Positions 11,983 through 22,779 of a DNA stretch of 64,000 bases are shown in pieces. Made by a program: the position numbers and the translations under genes. The notes below the pieces were generated by a model. It was not told where the DNA came from, did not search any database, and worked only from the letters and a program-made list of their open reading frames with translations. The DNA is from Chiridota heheva (lineage: Eukaryota; Echinodermata; Holothuroidea; Apodida; Chiridotidae), in the NCBI GenBank assembly GCA_020152595.1, contig JAIGNY010003250.1:545001-609000 (forward strand). Direction: 5' to 3'. How positions within the stretch are numbered: position 1 is the stretch's first letter; every line of letters starts with the position of its first letter.

Positions 11983-12960
11983 TCAAGAACAAAAAGTCAG
12001 ATAGCTGTGATTGAGAGAGGAGGTGCATGGTTGAAACAAAAACAAAGTAGAGAGAGGAGGCGGAAGAGGAGAATTAAATATGGTTGTAAAGGGAAGCATG
12101 ATGAAGGAAGGAGATAATTTTATCCAGAGGATTTTTCTGGAACAACTCAGCAATTGAGTTGTTGGGAGGCAGGGAGGCTCTGGGAAGGTTGTAGAGGGGG
12201 CAAGCAAGGAGAACGTGATGGATTGTGAGGGTGCAATGGCAATTGTTGCAGAGGGGTTGGCGGGAGCCAATAAGGAGGTGGGAGTGAGTGAGGTGGGTGT
12301 GACCTATTCTAAGACTGGTAATATAAACGTTGTCGATACGAGAGAGGTTGTTGATGGTGGGTTTAATCGGAATTGTGGGCTGGATGACATGGAGTTTGTT
12401 ATCAATTTGGGAGTTCTATGAGGTTTGCCAGCGGTCACGAACAAGGGAAGGGATAAAGCGGTTTGATGTCAGAAAGGGTTTTGGGAAAAGGGGTAGGGAG
12501 GAGGTTGAGGGCAAGCTTAGCGGCTGCATCAGCCCTGTCATTGCCAGGGATGCCAACATGGCTGGGTATCCAGAAGAAAAGAACACTTTTCCTGCAGAGG
12601 GTGGGCGAAAGGAGTTTCCAGAGTAGGAGGTGGCATGTGAGGTTATCCCATTTAAGATTGAGTAAAGAAGTAAGAACAGCCTTTGAGTCGAAGAAAATGG
12701 CAAAATGGCTGAGCAGAGAGTACTCAAAAAAATTAAGGGCGAGGAGAATGGCCTTAGCCTCTGCTGAAAAGATGAATGAGTAGTCGGGAAGTCTGCTACT
12801 GAGGGTTATGTCTTGGATGACGGCAGCAGTAGCTGTCTTGTTGCCTTCCTTGGAGCCATCAGTATAGATGGAGGTGTAATTTGAGAGTTGGTCTTTGATT
12901 TGGTTGTGGAGATTGATGAAGAGGTTAGGGTGGGTTTGAGTTTTGTGATGAATGGAGAGA
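11983..12960 (-). pseudogene. ORF2 RNase H domain and C-terminus, large copy
   Basis: Same region as the fragments at 3440-4428 and 5377-6360, but more decayed, with frame changes near 12440-12460. Visible motifs are YTDGSK (near 12868-12850), FSAEAKAILL (near 12775-12745), DSKAVL (near 12690) and WIPSHVGIPGNDRADAAAK (near 12580-12520). The terminal part reads through PSATIAIAPSQS in a shifted frame to 11983. This domain degrades the RNA strand of the cDNA hybrid in the family; here it is broken. Confidence 0.84.
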
Positions 12961-13298
12961 CCTAGGTGGACAGAAGGAAGGGGGGTGGCTCAAGGAGGAA
13001 AAGTGGGCCAGGAGAAGGTGCCGAGAGTGGGGGGTTGATGCCGAGATGGAAGAGGTCTGATTTATTGCATAAGCTGAAGAAAGGGGATAGGGTTTTGGTC
13101 CTATCAAAGAGGGTGGAGAAATTGGGGTACCTACTGAGGCTGTAAACAGGGTTCTGGGTGTTGGTGAGGACTCTTAAAAGCATAGGAGAGGCTCAGCTTT
13201 CTACATCTAAGTAGAAAGGGGAGTTTGTTGGCCTCAACATGAAGGCTGGTGATTGGGGAGGTCCTGTAGGCACCTAGACAGAGCCTGAGGGCTTCATT

Positions 13299-14228
13299 TT
13301 AGATGGTGTTGATGTGGTTGAGGTATGAGTTGTGAGCGACACAGTAGACAATATTGCCGTAGTCAAGCTTGGCACTAATGGTGAGCCTGAAAATTTTGAG
13401 GAGAGCATGGCGGTTCGCACCCCAAGTGGTGTTGGAGAGAAGGCGGAGGAGGATGAGTGAGCTGTTGCATTTTAGTTTCAGGTTGGTGATGTGTTGCTTG
13501 TAGGTGAGCTTGGGGTCTGAAGTTAGACCCAGGAACTTTGTGTGTTCAACTTTAGGGATGCAATTGCCATTGAGCATAAGGTTCAGGTTGGGGTGGAGGT
13601 TGTTTACATGACAGAAGTGCATGCAGACTGTTTTGTCTTTGGAGAATTTAAAACCGTTACTGTTGCACCAGACTTGCAGCTGGTTGAGGCTGATTTGGAG
13701 CCTATTTTCAACAAGAGGAAAGCTAGGGGAGGAGTAGAAGATGGTGAAGTCATCCACGTAGAAGGTACGTTTGATGTTGGGGCCAAGGTTGTCTGCGATG
13801 TCATTAATGCTCAGGTTGAAGAGAGTGGGAGAGAGGATGCTGCCTTGGGGGACGCCCTCTTCTTGGGGGTACAGGTTGGAGAGGGTGTGGCCAATACAAA
13901 CTTGGAACTGCCTGGGTGAGAGGAAGTTTTGAATCAAAATGGGAAAATGGCCTCCGAGGCCCATGGTGTGAAGTTTGCGGATAATGTCATATTTCCAAGT
14001 AAGTGTCAAAAGCTTTCTCGAGGTCAAAAAAATGGCAATGAGGTGTTCCTTTTTTGCAAAGGATTCCCGGTGGCGGTGTCAAGTGTAATTAACTGGTCCA
14101 GGGTATTGCAACGTTTCCGGAAGCCGCTTTAGTGAGGGGAGAGGATTCTATTGGTCTCAAGGAACCAGTTTAGTCTCTGGTTAATGATCCTTTCCATAAT
14201 TTTACAGAGACAGCAAGTGAGGGCAATG
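13299..14228 (-). pseudogene. ORF2 reverse transcriptase, main part
   Basis: After the minisatellite the minus strand reads SPIALTCCLCKIMERIINQRLNWFLE (14240-14160). It then continues in shifted frames to an open stretch from 14027 to 13299. This contains EGVPQGSILSPTLFNLSIND (RT motif B), FYVDDFTIFY (catalytic YVDD, near 13770), KFLGLTSD (motif D/E) and a thumb region ending at 13299. The catalytic pair is intact but the frame upstream is broken. The product would copy the element RNA at the target site. Confidence 0.86.
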
Positions 14229-15064
14229 GGGCTGTAGCTGTAGGGGGCGGTAGCTGGAGGGGGCGGTAGCTGGATGGGGCGGTAGCTGGAGGGGGTAGCT
14301 AGAGTGGGCGGTAGCTGTAGGGGCGGTAGCTGTAGGGGCGGTAGCTGTAGGGGCGGTAGCTGTAGGGGCGATAGCTGTAGGGGCGGTACCTGGAGAAGGC
14401 GGTAGCTGGAGGGGGCGGTAGCTGGGGCGGTAGCTGGGTGGGGCGGTAGCTGGAGGGGGCGGTAGCTGTTGCTGTAGGGGCGATAGCTGTAGGGGCGATA
14501 GCTGTAGGAAGCGAAGGCTGGGGCGGTAGCTGGGGGCGGTAGCTGGAGGGGGCGGTAGCTGGAGGGGGCAGGAGCTGTGGGGGCGGCAGCTGGGGCGGTA
14601 GCTGGAGGCGGTAGCTGGAGGGGCGGAAGGTAGCTGGGGCGGTAGCTGGGGGCGGTAGCTGGAGGGGGGCGGTAGCTGGAGGGGGCGGTGGCTGGAGGCG
14701 GTGGCTGGAGGGGCGGTAGCTGGGGGCGGTAGCTGGAGGGGGCGGTAGCTGGAGGGGGCGGTAGCTGGAGGGGCGCTAGCTGGAGGGGTGGTAGCTGGGG
14801 GGCGGTAGCTGGAGGGGGGCGGTAGCTGTGGGGGCAGTAGCTGGGGCGGTAGCTGGAGGGGGCGGTAGCTGTGGGGGCGGTAGCTGGAGGGGGTGGTAGC
14901 TGGAGGGGCGGTAGCTGGAGGGTGGTAGCTGGAGGGGGGTAGCTGGAGGGGGCGGTAGCTGGAGGGGCGGTAGCTGGAGGGGGCGGTAGCTGGAAGGGCG
15001 GTAGCTGAAGGGGGCGGTAGCTGGGGGCGGTAGCTGGAGGGGGCGGTAGCTGGAGGGGGCGGTA
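14229..15064 (-). repeat. GC-rich minisatellite inside the RT gene
   Basis: About 836 bp of irregular copies of a 16-19-bp unit, GGCGGTAGCTGGAGGG on the plus strand, with variants GGCGGTAGCTGTAGGG and shorter GGGGCGGTAGCTGG. On the minus strand the unit is CCCTCCAGCTACCGCC, exactly the codons of the conserved RT motif PSSYRP in which the array sits. The text resumes after the array as SPIALTCCLCKIMERI, the natural continuation of the motif. G-runs on the plus strand could form quadruplexes. Confidence 0.93.
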
Positions 15065-15065
15065 C

Positions 15066-15809
15066 TGTCCTTTCCCGGTTTGGCGATGCGGGTGACGATA
15101 GCTGTTCTCCAGATAGGGGGAAAGGAGTGTGAGGACCAGATGTGGCTAAGGATGGTGAGTAGGGTAGTGGTAGCCTTGTTGGGGAGGTGTTTCAGGATTT
15201 GGTAGGGAATGTTATCTGGGCCCTTGGATGTGCAGCCAGCATCATGGATGGCTTGATTTAATTCAGAAAGGGTGAGAGGGGTGTTATAGCTCTCGGTGTT
15301 TGTCGGAGGGAAAGGTGATACTCTGGGTTTCATCGTGAGCTTTTTTGGCTTTAAAAGTATTGGGGTAGTTGGCCGAGGACGAAATGTTGCTAAAATAGGC
15401 AGCGAGGTGGTTAACGATGTCTTTTTTTGTGGTGAGAAGGTTACCATTCCAAGAGAGATGGAAGATGGGAGACTTGTTCACCTAGCCGTGGAAGCTAATA
15501 ACCATTCTCCCAATTTTCTTAGTGGGGGTGTTGGTGGTGAGAGGAGAGATGAAGTTGTTCCAAGTGTTGGTTTTACTGTCCTTGATAGTGTGCCTGGCTT
15601 TGGCTCAGCTGATGCGAAAGAGGTTGAGGTTGTGGGTGGTTGGGTTAGTTTTGGAGTTCCTGAGGGCCCTTTTCCTGTTCTTGATGGCGGTTTTGCAGTC
15701 ATTAGTGAACCAGGGGTGGGGTAATTAGGGGGTTTGGAGGTTTAAGGAATGGAGCAGGTGGCGATGTTGATAAGGATGTTACTGAAAACTGACATGGGAT
15801 CATCATCCT
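15066..15809 (-). pseudogene. ORF2 linker and start of the RT domain
   Basis: Minus-strand frames between the endonuclease and the minisatellite are read in pieces. One contains HLSWNGNLLTTKKDIVNHLAAYFS (15460-15390), the usual pre-RT segment. Another contains LSELNQAIHDAGCTSKGPDNIPYQILKHLP (15290-15185), the RT 'SKGPD.IPY..LK' motif. Next comes WRTAIVTRIAKPGKDSTAPSSYRP (15118-15050), which is RT motif 1 and runs directly into the GC-rich minisatellite. At least two frameshifts are needed to follow it. Confidence 0.75.
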
Positions 15810-16586
15810 TTAGGAGACGAGGGGAGAGGTGTGAGTCGCAGAGGGTTTCAAAAAGGGGCCAGTTGGCCTTCTCGAGATTCCAATTGGGGGTGTGGTCGAT
15901 GGGGGTTTGAAGGTTGGAGTGAATAAGAAGAAGGTAACGGTCACTACCACAGAGATCAGCAGTGACCTTCCATTTAAAATCAAGGAGGAGGTTAGGGGAA
16001 CAGATAGACAGGTCAATACAGGTGAGAGAGCCTGTGGCAAGATGAAGGTAGGTCGGGGAGCTAGTGTTGAGAAAGGACAGGCTGTGCTGTCGAAGAGTGT
16101 TTTCAACGAGCTTGCTTCTGGGGGTGATGGTATTGGAGCCCCACAGGGGGTTGTGGGCATTGAAGTCACCAAGAAGGATGAAGAAAGTGGGAAGCTAAGA
16201 GATGAGGTTGTTAAGGCTGGTTGGTTGTATGTTGGCGTTGGGGGGAGATAGATATTGCAAAGGGTGATGGTTTTGTGGAGGGAGATAGATATACAGATAG
16301 CCTGAAGGTCGGTGTTTACATAAACTGGGCTGTGTGCAATATCGTGTCCAAGGAGAATGGAGACACCCCCACAGGCCTTGTCAGCATCCACTTGAAGTTT
16401 ATGGTAGCAAGTGAAGTTATTGAGAGAGTAATGGTTAGTGGTGTTTAAGAAGGTTTCTTGTAGGTAGAAGATGACTGGGTCGAAGGTGGTGGCCAGTGGG
16501 TCGACTTTTTCCGAATTGGCCTTAAGGCTTCTGATGTTCCATTGTATAATGTTGTGGGTGTTATTGTAATTGTTTTTGGTGCACAT
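15810..16586 (-). pseudogene. ORF2 N-terminus: endonuclease domain, frameshifted
   Basis: The frame starts with an ATG at 16586, and IIQWNIRSLKAN is the first endonuclease motif (Asn). LQETFLNT carries the catalytic Glu. The frame then reads ITLCNIYLPP to about 16245. From there the conserved reading moves to another minus-strand frame, where LLGDFNAHNPLWGSNT (16172-16125) holds the catalytic Asp/Asn/His. This is an exonuclease/endonuclease/phosphatase-fold nuclease that nicks target DNA for target-primed reverse transcription. The single-base frameshift makes it non-functional. Confidence 0.83.
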
Positions 16587-16607
16587 TATAAAAAGGCAGG
16601 GGGTTAT

Positions 16608-17818
16608 CTAGATGAAGATCTGTTGGGTCTGAGTTGGCTTGTTTTTTTCTTTGGATCTGTTTCTTTGGGAGCAATTGTTTTTTAAAGTTGGACGAGAAGT
16701 ATGATCAGTGTGTTCTGTAATCGAACAATCTATATTCTCTTCAGTGTCATGCATGTGGGTTTTGGGTGGCGGGCTGTTTGTTGATTGGTTGTTTGTTGAT
16801 TGGTTTTTTGTTGGTTGGTTGTTTGTTGGTTGGTTGTTTGGTTGGTTTGTTAGCCTGGTTGGTTTTAGTTTGATGTATGATGGTATAAGAGGTGTTGGTG
16901 TAGGGGGCAGTGGGGGCTTTAGAAAAGGAAGGGAGCTTGAGAAGAGAAGTAGTGGTGGAGGTGGTTTGGGTATTGGGTGTGGTTGGGTTGTTGGCAATGG
17001 TGATGGGCTTAGGACTAGGTAAGTAGAGCCAGGTGAGGTCGGTTTGGGCATGTGAGTCAGTTTTAGTTGTCTTAGGGGGGGGGGGCAGTATTGGTGTTAG
17101 AGGAGACTGCGCTCGAGTAGGAAGGCTTGGTGTGGAGGTGAGCGAGGAATTGCTTCCTGACCTCTGAGTAAGTTATGTTGGGATTAAGGGTTTTAAGTTT
17201 AGTTATTTGTTTTTCCTGAAGCCAGGTGGGGCAGTCTTTCGAGAAGGAGGGATGGTTGGCTGGGTGATCACCGTCGCAATTTGTGCAGAGTGGGGTGTTG
17301 GTGCAGGAGGTGTTGTTATGGTCTGGGGCTCCGCAGTTACCATAGTGCGCTTGGCTGCAGTAGGAGTTTTTCCCATGGCCATACCTTTGGCAATTATGAC
17401 AACGTAGAGGGTTGGGAATGTAAGGGGCGATTGGGATTCTTAGGTAGCCAGCAATGATGTGGGAGGGGAGAGTTGGTGTGGCGAAAGTCAGGAAGATGGT
17501 ATTGGTGGGTGTTTCGGCTCCGTCTCTCTTGAGAACGAGAAGACGGGCTTCCATGACGTGTTGACTAGCCAGTTCCTCTACGAGGTCATCATCGGTCAAG
17601 TAAGCAAGGTCTCTGGTTATGATGACGCCTTTGCTGGAGTTCAGGGAATGGTGGGGGGTGACTGTATCGTCAATACCAGTGTTTGCTAGGGTTTTGGTGG
17701 AAAGGAGGGTGGTGGCTTCAGTGTCCCTGGCGTAGTGCACCAGGAGATCGCCGGATCTGAGGGTAGAGACCTTGGGGAGGGTACCGACAAGGCCGTAGAG
17801 TGCCTTGTGTATGAATCA
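16608..17818 (-). pseudogene. ORF1 (gag-like) of the non-LTR element, frameshifted
   Basis: The frame opens after a stop near 17818 and starts FIHKALYGLVGTLPKV..LRSGDLLVHY, the typical N-terminal part of I/Jockey-type gag, so the true start is missing. Three Cys-rich knuckles follow: CHNCQRYGHGKNSYC, then C..CGAPDHNNTSC, then C..CDGDHPANHPSFSKDC. These are nucleic-acid-binding CCHC-type motifs. The first frame ends at 17072, within a run of G (plus strand, 17076-17086). The downstream frame continues as a Pro/Thr/Asn/Gln-rich tail (16608-17051) with TG-rich tandem repeats near 16785-16865. The homopolymer run is the likely site of the frameshift. Confidence 0.82.
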
Positions 17819-17825
17819 AAGCTTC

Positions 17826-18358
17826 ATGAGACTGCGGTCTGCGTCAAAAGCTAACATAGACACTTAAAAATAGTTTCTTTCCAAGAACACTTCGAGACTT
17901 AGTGGGATATGCTCCCCCAAAGCATGAGAGTGATCAGAGAGACAAATAAGGATTTTACTTGCAAACTGAGCACTGTACAAAAATTAGAGAACTTAGCACA
18001 TCTGTTCCTATATTGGAAGCACCACATCGCATTCCCTCGTCCATTTGATTTGCTGAACAGGCTTTGATTTTGATGAGTATCGCAGTAGAACTTAAAAGTA
18101 GAACTAGAAACATAAAAATCACTTTTAGGCCTAGCCTACCTAATTTTTCGTGGAACCCATACGATATTTTGCCTTGGGGCCTAGATTAATTCACTTTCAT
18201 TACTTTATCATGCAGCCCATCAAAAAGCTAAAACTAAACATAAAACTCACTTTTCTTCAACATTCCACGAGAGATTGGCGTCGCTTGACACTGACACTAA
18301 AAGTAATTTGAGTAAACAACTTTGAACTAACAATTTTTTCGGTGCAATCTGAAAGTGA
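17826..18358. other. Spacer between retroelement and MITE
   Basis: AT-rich DNA without visible coding potential or repeat structure, up to the left target-site duplication of the MITE at 18359. Confidence 0.45.
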
Positions 18359-18829
18359 AAACAATAGACCCAATTGAAGTTAGCGTCATATTCATATTCA
18401 TATTCGGATTCAAATTTTTACCAGCTGAAGAGCTATCCTTCTGTAAGGGCGCCATCTAAACGATATAGCCTTGTTAATAGGAATAATTTGTACGCTGTTT
18501 AGTGTTCCGATATCGAGGGGCCAGGTAAGATCTCCCATGAATGAGTCCATTACTTTTTGGTGTAGGAGTTGGTGGGATTTCACCTCGTGAGTGTAATAAC
18601 ATTGCAACAACCGCCACCCACAAAACACTTCTATGTGACGATTACAAAACGTAAACCAGGAAAGAAAAAAAACTGATTTCGCTCTGTTGGTGGCCCAAAT
18701 CCTCTCCAACTGTCTTGTTGGTATTCTTTTAGATGGCGCTCTTACAGAAGGTTGGCTCTGCAGCTAGTAAAAATTTGAATCCTAATTTAGATATGAATAT
18801 GACGCTAACTTCAACTGGGTAAACAATAG
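18359..18829. mobile_element. 453-bp MITE with about 95-bp terminal inverted repeats and a 9-bp target-site duplication
   Basis: The left terminus ACCCAATTGAAGTTAGCG (18368 onward) and the right terminus CGCTAACTTCAACTGGGT (ending 18820) are inverted copies. The match extends inward for about 95 bp, to CCTTCTGTAAG.GCGCCATCTAAA on the left and its complement on the right. AAACAATAG flanks both sides exactly (18359-18367 and 18821-18829). A 9-bp duplication with long inverted ends points to the Mutator (MULE) superfamily. No transposase is encoded, so it is non-autonomous. Confidence 0.85.
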
Positions 18830-19225
18830 AAAGTTCTAATTTTTGGCTTTAACCTGCAGCTGACAGAGTCTTCAACCGGGTGTCTTTTTATGACGTCATA
18901 GCAGAGTAGACGCTTCTAGAGCAAAGACGTTTTTTGTTTACATTCTCATAATGCTCAACAATGACAGAATGAACACTCGCGCGGCCTTGTAACACACGTA
19001 GGTCTGTTGTCAGCTGCGAGACGACTACGGGAGGGGAATTAGGGTAGAACGGAACTAATTATTCTCCCTATCTGCCTATTGAAACCTATAATGAAAGAGT
19101 CAAGTTCGGGGTCCTTTATGCCTATGATGTTTCTATAGACGAAAGGCTAGTAGCCTGAGATTCCAGACCTAGAGGTGTCAAGTAATTCGTGACTCTCGAC
19201 CTTCAAGTGAAAGCGAAAAGCCAGA
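18830..19225. other. Spacer, no recognisable content
   Basis: No coding or repeat signal beyond isolated short motifs. The next feature to the right is a CR1-like RT tail. Confidence 0.45.
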
Positions 19226-19880
19226 TTACTTATCCAGCCTGTTCTTAAACAAATTTAGATTGCATGCTTCCCCAACCTCCTTAGGTAAATTATTCCATAA
19301 CTTGCAAATCAGATTGGAGAAAAAATTATGTCGAACGCTGGCGGATGAATGTGATTGAAGAATTTTTCTGTTTTTAGAACCTCTTGTTCTAGTAATAGTA
19401 TTATCACGAATAGGTAATACATTTGCAACTCTTGTATCATATATATGTGAGACCATCTTATATACTTCAATCATATCACCTCTTGCTCTTCTGTAAGTTA
19501 ATGTTGATAGTTTCAAATTATTAAGCCTGTCAGGATATGGCAGATTACGCAAATGTGGGATAAGTTTGGTGGCTCTCCTTTGACCATTTTCGATCAACTC
19601 AATGTGTTTTTTTCTTTGATGGGTGCAAAGAGCTTAGAAGCTCTTTGATGGGTGCCAGACTCCAGATGAGGTCTTACAAATGCCTTGTAGAGTTGGACTA
19701 AAGGTTTTGTCAAGATATGTGAATGATCTACGGATGAGTCCAAGTTGCCTTGTTGACTTTCTCGTTGATGTGAGCTTCAAAAGTAAGCTTGGAGTCAAAA
19801 CTTACTTCTAGATCTTTCTCATTAGTTACAAATTTAAGATTTTTGTCCCAGATTGTTACAGATTTGGGATATTTTGTGAT
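19226..19880 (-). pseudogene. 3' fragment of a CR1/Jockey-like RT
   Basis: On the minus strand from about 19880: LKFVTNEKDLEVSFDSKLTF, then EAHINEKVNKA, then a degraded stretch. From 19597 to 19226 the frame is open: QRRATKLIPHLRNLPYPDRL, LSTLTYRRARGDMIEVYKMV, RTRGSKN and LWNNLPKEV....NLFKNRLDK. This is the characteristic C-terminal tail of CR1-like non-LTR ORF2 proteins. Catalytic RT motifs are absent and the 5' part is lost. Confidence 0.83.
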
Positions 19881-20211
19881 GTTTTCTAAAAAGTACCTCT
19901 AATATCTTTCGGATGAGGGTACTTTTGATAGAGGGTCACCAGAGGTTTTGGCCCTTTTTTTTAGGCCGAAGTGAAGAAGTGTTGTTGTACACCCTCACCA
20001 AATCACTCAAATTCTGGTATGGGTCCATGGTAAAATTGTTCCCAATGAAACTGTTTCTGAAGCAGATCTCGTCAAGTTTGAATATGAATAGTCAAGACCT
20101 ATCTATTCTCTACTATTCCTAAAATTTGCAACTTCCCAGCTTCCTGTCCCGTTAAATGGGACCTCTCGAAAATATTTTTATTAGCCTTTTTTCTGGCTGA
20201 ACTCGCAGACT
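19881..20211. other. Spacer, no recognisable content
   Basis: No coding or repeat structure is seen. It lies between the CR1-like fragment and the palindromic array. Confidence 0.4.
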
Positions 20212-20453
20212 TATATGGAAGCATATGCCGATCAAAACCTCGGAATTACGTCGCGTCGTAATTGGAATTACGTCGCGTCGTAATTGGAATTACGTCGCGT
20301 CGTAATTGGAATTACGTCGCGTCGTAATTGGAATTACGTCGCGTCGTAATTGGAATTACGTCGCGTCGTAATTGGAATTACGTCGCGTCGTAATTGGAAT
20401 TACGTCGCGTCGTAATTATATTTACTACGCGACCCAAATATTTACCGGCATAT
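20212..20453. repeat. 22-bp palindromic tandem array within inverted flanks
   Basis: Eight exact copies of a 22-bp unit fill 20242-20417. Each unit is GG followed by AATTACG, a 6-base centre and CGTAATT, so every copy can form its own hairpin and is rich in CpG. The array is enclosed by inverted flanks: TATGGAAGCATATGCCG on the left (from about 20214) and CGGCATATGCTTCCATA on the right (20446-20462). The whole block therefore resembles a small foldback element with an expanded core. Confidence 0.9.
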
Positions 20454-20462
20454 GCTTCCATA

Positions 20463-22379
20463 CAGACTTGAAGTTGAATTTGAAGTGTAAGTAACATGCT
20501 GACATGTGAGGCATGTTTCGGGGACTTTTTCTAAAAGCATTTATTTTCCGAAGAAACAGTGACAAATTCAAAGAGGATTGATTGGATTTTATTCTCACCA
20601 AAGTTTGGGAGCAATTTGAAAAAATATTATCTTGTCAAGATGTCAGTGTCAGTCGCCAAGCCTTAGCCTAAAGTGACCTTCGCTGTCTCTTATACTTTAA
20701 GTTAGTCTTACGCTAAAGTCTAACAACCGCTACCATTTTCTTACTAACCTACAACGATGAAAAAACAGTAGGCCTACTAGGGATTGTTTTTCGGACCTAC
20801 AATCTTGGACAAAACTCGTTGAAACACTTTGTACAAATATGTGATGTTTTTTATGAAGCTACTTTGCTGTTGTAATTCATTCCACATTTATAAATCAGAA
20901 ATGCTGGAATTGTTTTCTCTGTTGCTTCTTCAATCTCTACTCTGTCAATTGTAATTAATATTTTAGAAATATAAGGACATTTTAATCATTTTATTGCACC
21001 GCCAGTGTGCCCCTCCCCTACCTCACTATACTAATTGTCCTCCCCTCCCCCTCCCCATTCAATGTTAACCGTTGTTTCTGTTTTTCCTGGAAATGATATT
21101 AAGAAAGAAAGAAATTCAACATTGAAAAAGGGGGAGGGTTAGGGGGTAACAGCTCTCTTTGACATGAATTTTGACTTGTATAATACACCTTTTTACCATG
21201 CGTTGTGACAAACTTTTTTCCCCTTGAAATGTCAATTTTGCGAGAGCTTCCGGGGGCTTTGCCCCCCTGGACCCCTACCGGCCCTTCGCTCCTGGATCCG
21301 ACCAGGGCCCTAAGCAGACCCCTGGACCCCGCGCCGACAAGTCACACCTTTGGTGTATCCTCAACTACATCACTAAATATCGTGTCGGTTCAATTCAGTC
21401 CCCACCCCCTCCCCGCCCATATGAAAACCCTGGCTACGCTACTGAGTACCAGCATTGTTGAGGAGTGAACTGCGATGGATTGGCGTCGTGTCCAGGGGGA
21501 GTCATGTGCTCTCATCCACTCATGCCAAGTAAACCGGTAATAAGCACCGGCCTGATTTAACTTAGCTTAATATATTTTTATCTCTTGATGGACAATTGGA
21601 ACAAAAAGCCGGAAATGAAAATACATTTTGCTAGTGCTGTATCATCGCAGCCCTGCACTGCATTTCAAATTAGATAACTTAAAGTTATGATGCTCTAATC
21701 GCTTTGAAATTCACTCTAGCAAAAGAATTAAACACTTGATCTACGTTGCTCTTTAATTTGAAAGCTATATAACGTCTGATTTTGGGGTTATGCAGAAAAT
21801 GGAGAAAACAGCTGGGAAAACATAAACGCACAAGATTAGTATACAATGATACTTCCTCTGCCACTGAACGTCGGGAGATAAATAACACACACAAGATGTC
21901 ACGTTTTAACCAGTTGCGTAGCTGGAGGAGGCAGGGGGAATATGGGGTGGGCACTCCCTCCCAGTTACATATTCTTTTCCCCGGCCCCCAATTCCTAGTG
22001 ATTTATATTAAAAATGATGATTCTTATATAGGAGAAGGAAGTTGTTCTTCATTGGGGTGATAAAGATATGCTACAACACTAGTTCAATTATATAAAAAAA
22101 AATGACTTAGATGGGGGGCACCATGTGTAGGTCACTGCAACATTGAGGAAACGTTTCCCTGTGCCCCCCTCTCACCCGGTTCCTACGCCTATGGATAGGA
22201 AACGTAATTTGTTAACCCCAGGACCTGAGGACGCATACCTTGTATTACAACATTTGAATTTGGTTCTAAACCGGCAAAGTTATTAGCCTCATTTAAAATA
22301 ATGATCATATTTCAATTCATTTTCTTTTTTCGGTCATAACATAGTGCAGTGCTGCATTCCACAGTGCAATCGACTTGAG
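20463..22379. other. Non-coding stretch
   Basis: No gene is recognised. 21245-21330 holds a GC-rich hairpin repeat (listed separately). 21900-22190 contains phrases typical of dispersed repeats in this window (CCCCGGCCCCCAATTCCTAG, CGGTTCCTACGCCTATGG). Confidence 0.45.
21240..21335 (+). repeat. GC-rich hairpin dispersed repeat, copy 1
   Basis: The phrase CCGGGGGCTTTGCCCCCCTGGACCCC recurs as CCGGGGGCTTCGCCCCCTGG at 52262, followed in both places by GGACCC and further GGGCCCT pieces. GGGGGC..GCCCCC can fold into a tight hairpin. Confidence 0.75.
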
Positions 22380-22439
22380 AGTAGGGTAAGAGGCGTGTAT
22401 GCGGGGGGAAGGGGGGGGGAAGGGGGTGGGAAGGAACAC

Positions 22440-22690
22440 TAAGTTCACCTTTTCACCTTCCCAGTTGGATTTTTTTCTTGCAAGTTGGAAGGAAAAATTG
22501 GTAAATGATTGAAATAGAATTTAAGAAATCAGTAAAATTGAAAGAAAACTTGGTAATATTATTAGACATTTTGGTGAAATTAAAATTTCGCAACACCTTC
22601 CGAAAACTGAAGGAAATTTCCTGCAAAGTGAACAAATATTCCCGAAAACTAGAAAATTAAATATCCCAAAAATTAAACGAGATTCAAATT
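22440..22690. repeat. Degenerate AAATTTTC/GGAAATTT repeat tract A
   Basis: Runs of loosely repeated phrases such as TTGAAAGAAAACTTGG and CCGAAAACTGAAGGAAATTTCC, with spacing near 18-20 bp. It belongs to the same family as tracts at 23760-23925, 33288-34325, 46890-47045, 52615-53165, 55440-55970 and 56090-56300. Confidence 0.65.
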
Positions 22691-22779
22691 TTGATGGGTG
22701 ACCCTTCCTACACCTCTGGTGTACCCACAAATTAATATATAATTTTTTTTGGTTGAACATTTCTACCTTTATAGCATAA

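Larger units (their letters stand above)
11862..17825 (-). mobile_element. Nearly full-length but broken non-LTR retrotransposon with RNase H (I-superfamily-like)
   Basis: Read on the minus strand, the element runs from about 17825 (inside gag, 5'-truncated) to a (CAAA)n-like tail at about 11862. The order is gag with zinc knuckles, apurinic-type endonuclease, RT, RNase H, then 3' UTR. ORF1 ends at 16608 and the ORF2 ATG is at 16586, a 22-nt gap. RNase H after RT together with a Cys-rich gag is the arrangement of the I superfamily (I/Nimb-like clades); the exact clade is inference. Multiple frameshifts and a GC-rich minisatellite at 14229-15064 inside RT show that it is dead. The fragments at 3227-4431 and 5162-6363 are the same family. 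Confidence 0.9.

Noticed and set aside
13542..13919. Plus-strand 125-codon frame with hydrophobic and Val-rich text
   Set aside because: Shadow of the minus-strand RT, which has clear motifs in the same interval.
18410..18709. 99-codon frame inside the MITE
   Set aside because: Overlaps the inverted end and has no conserved domain; MITEs of this size are non-coding.
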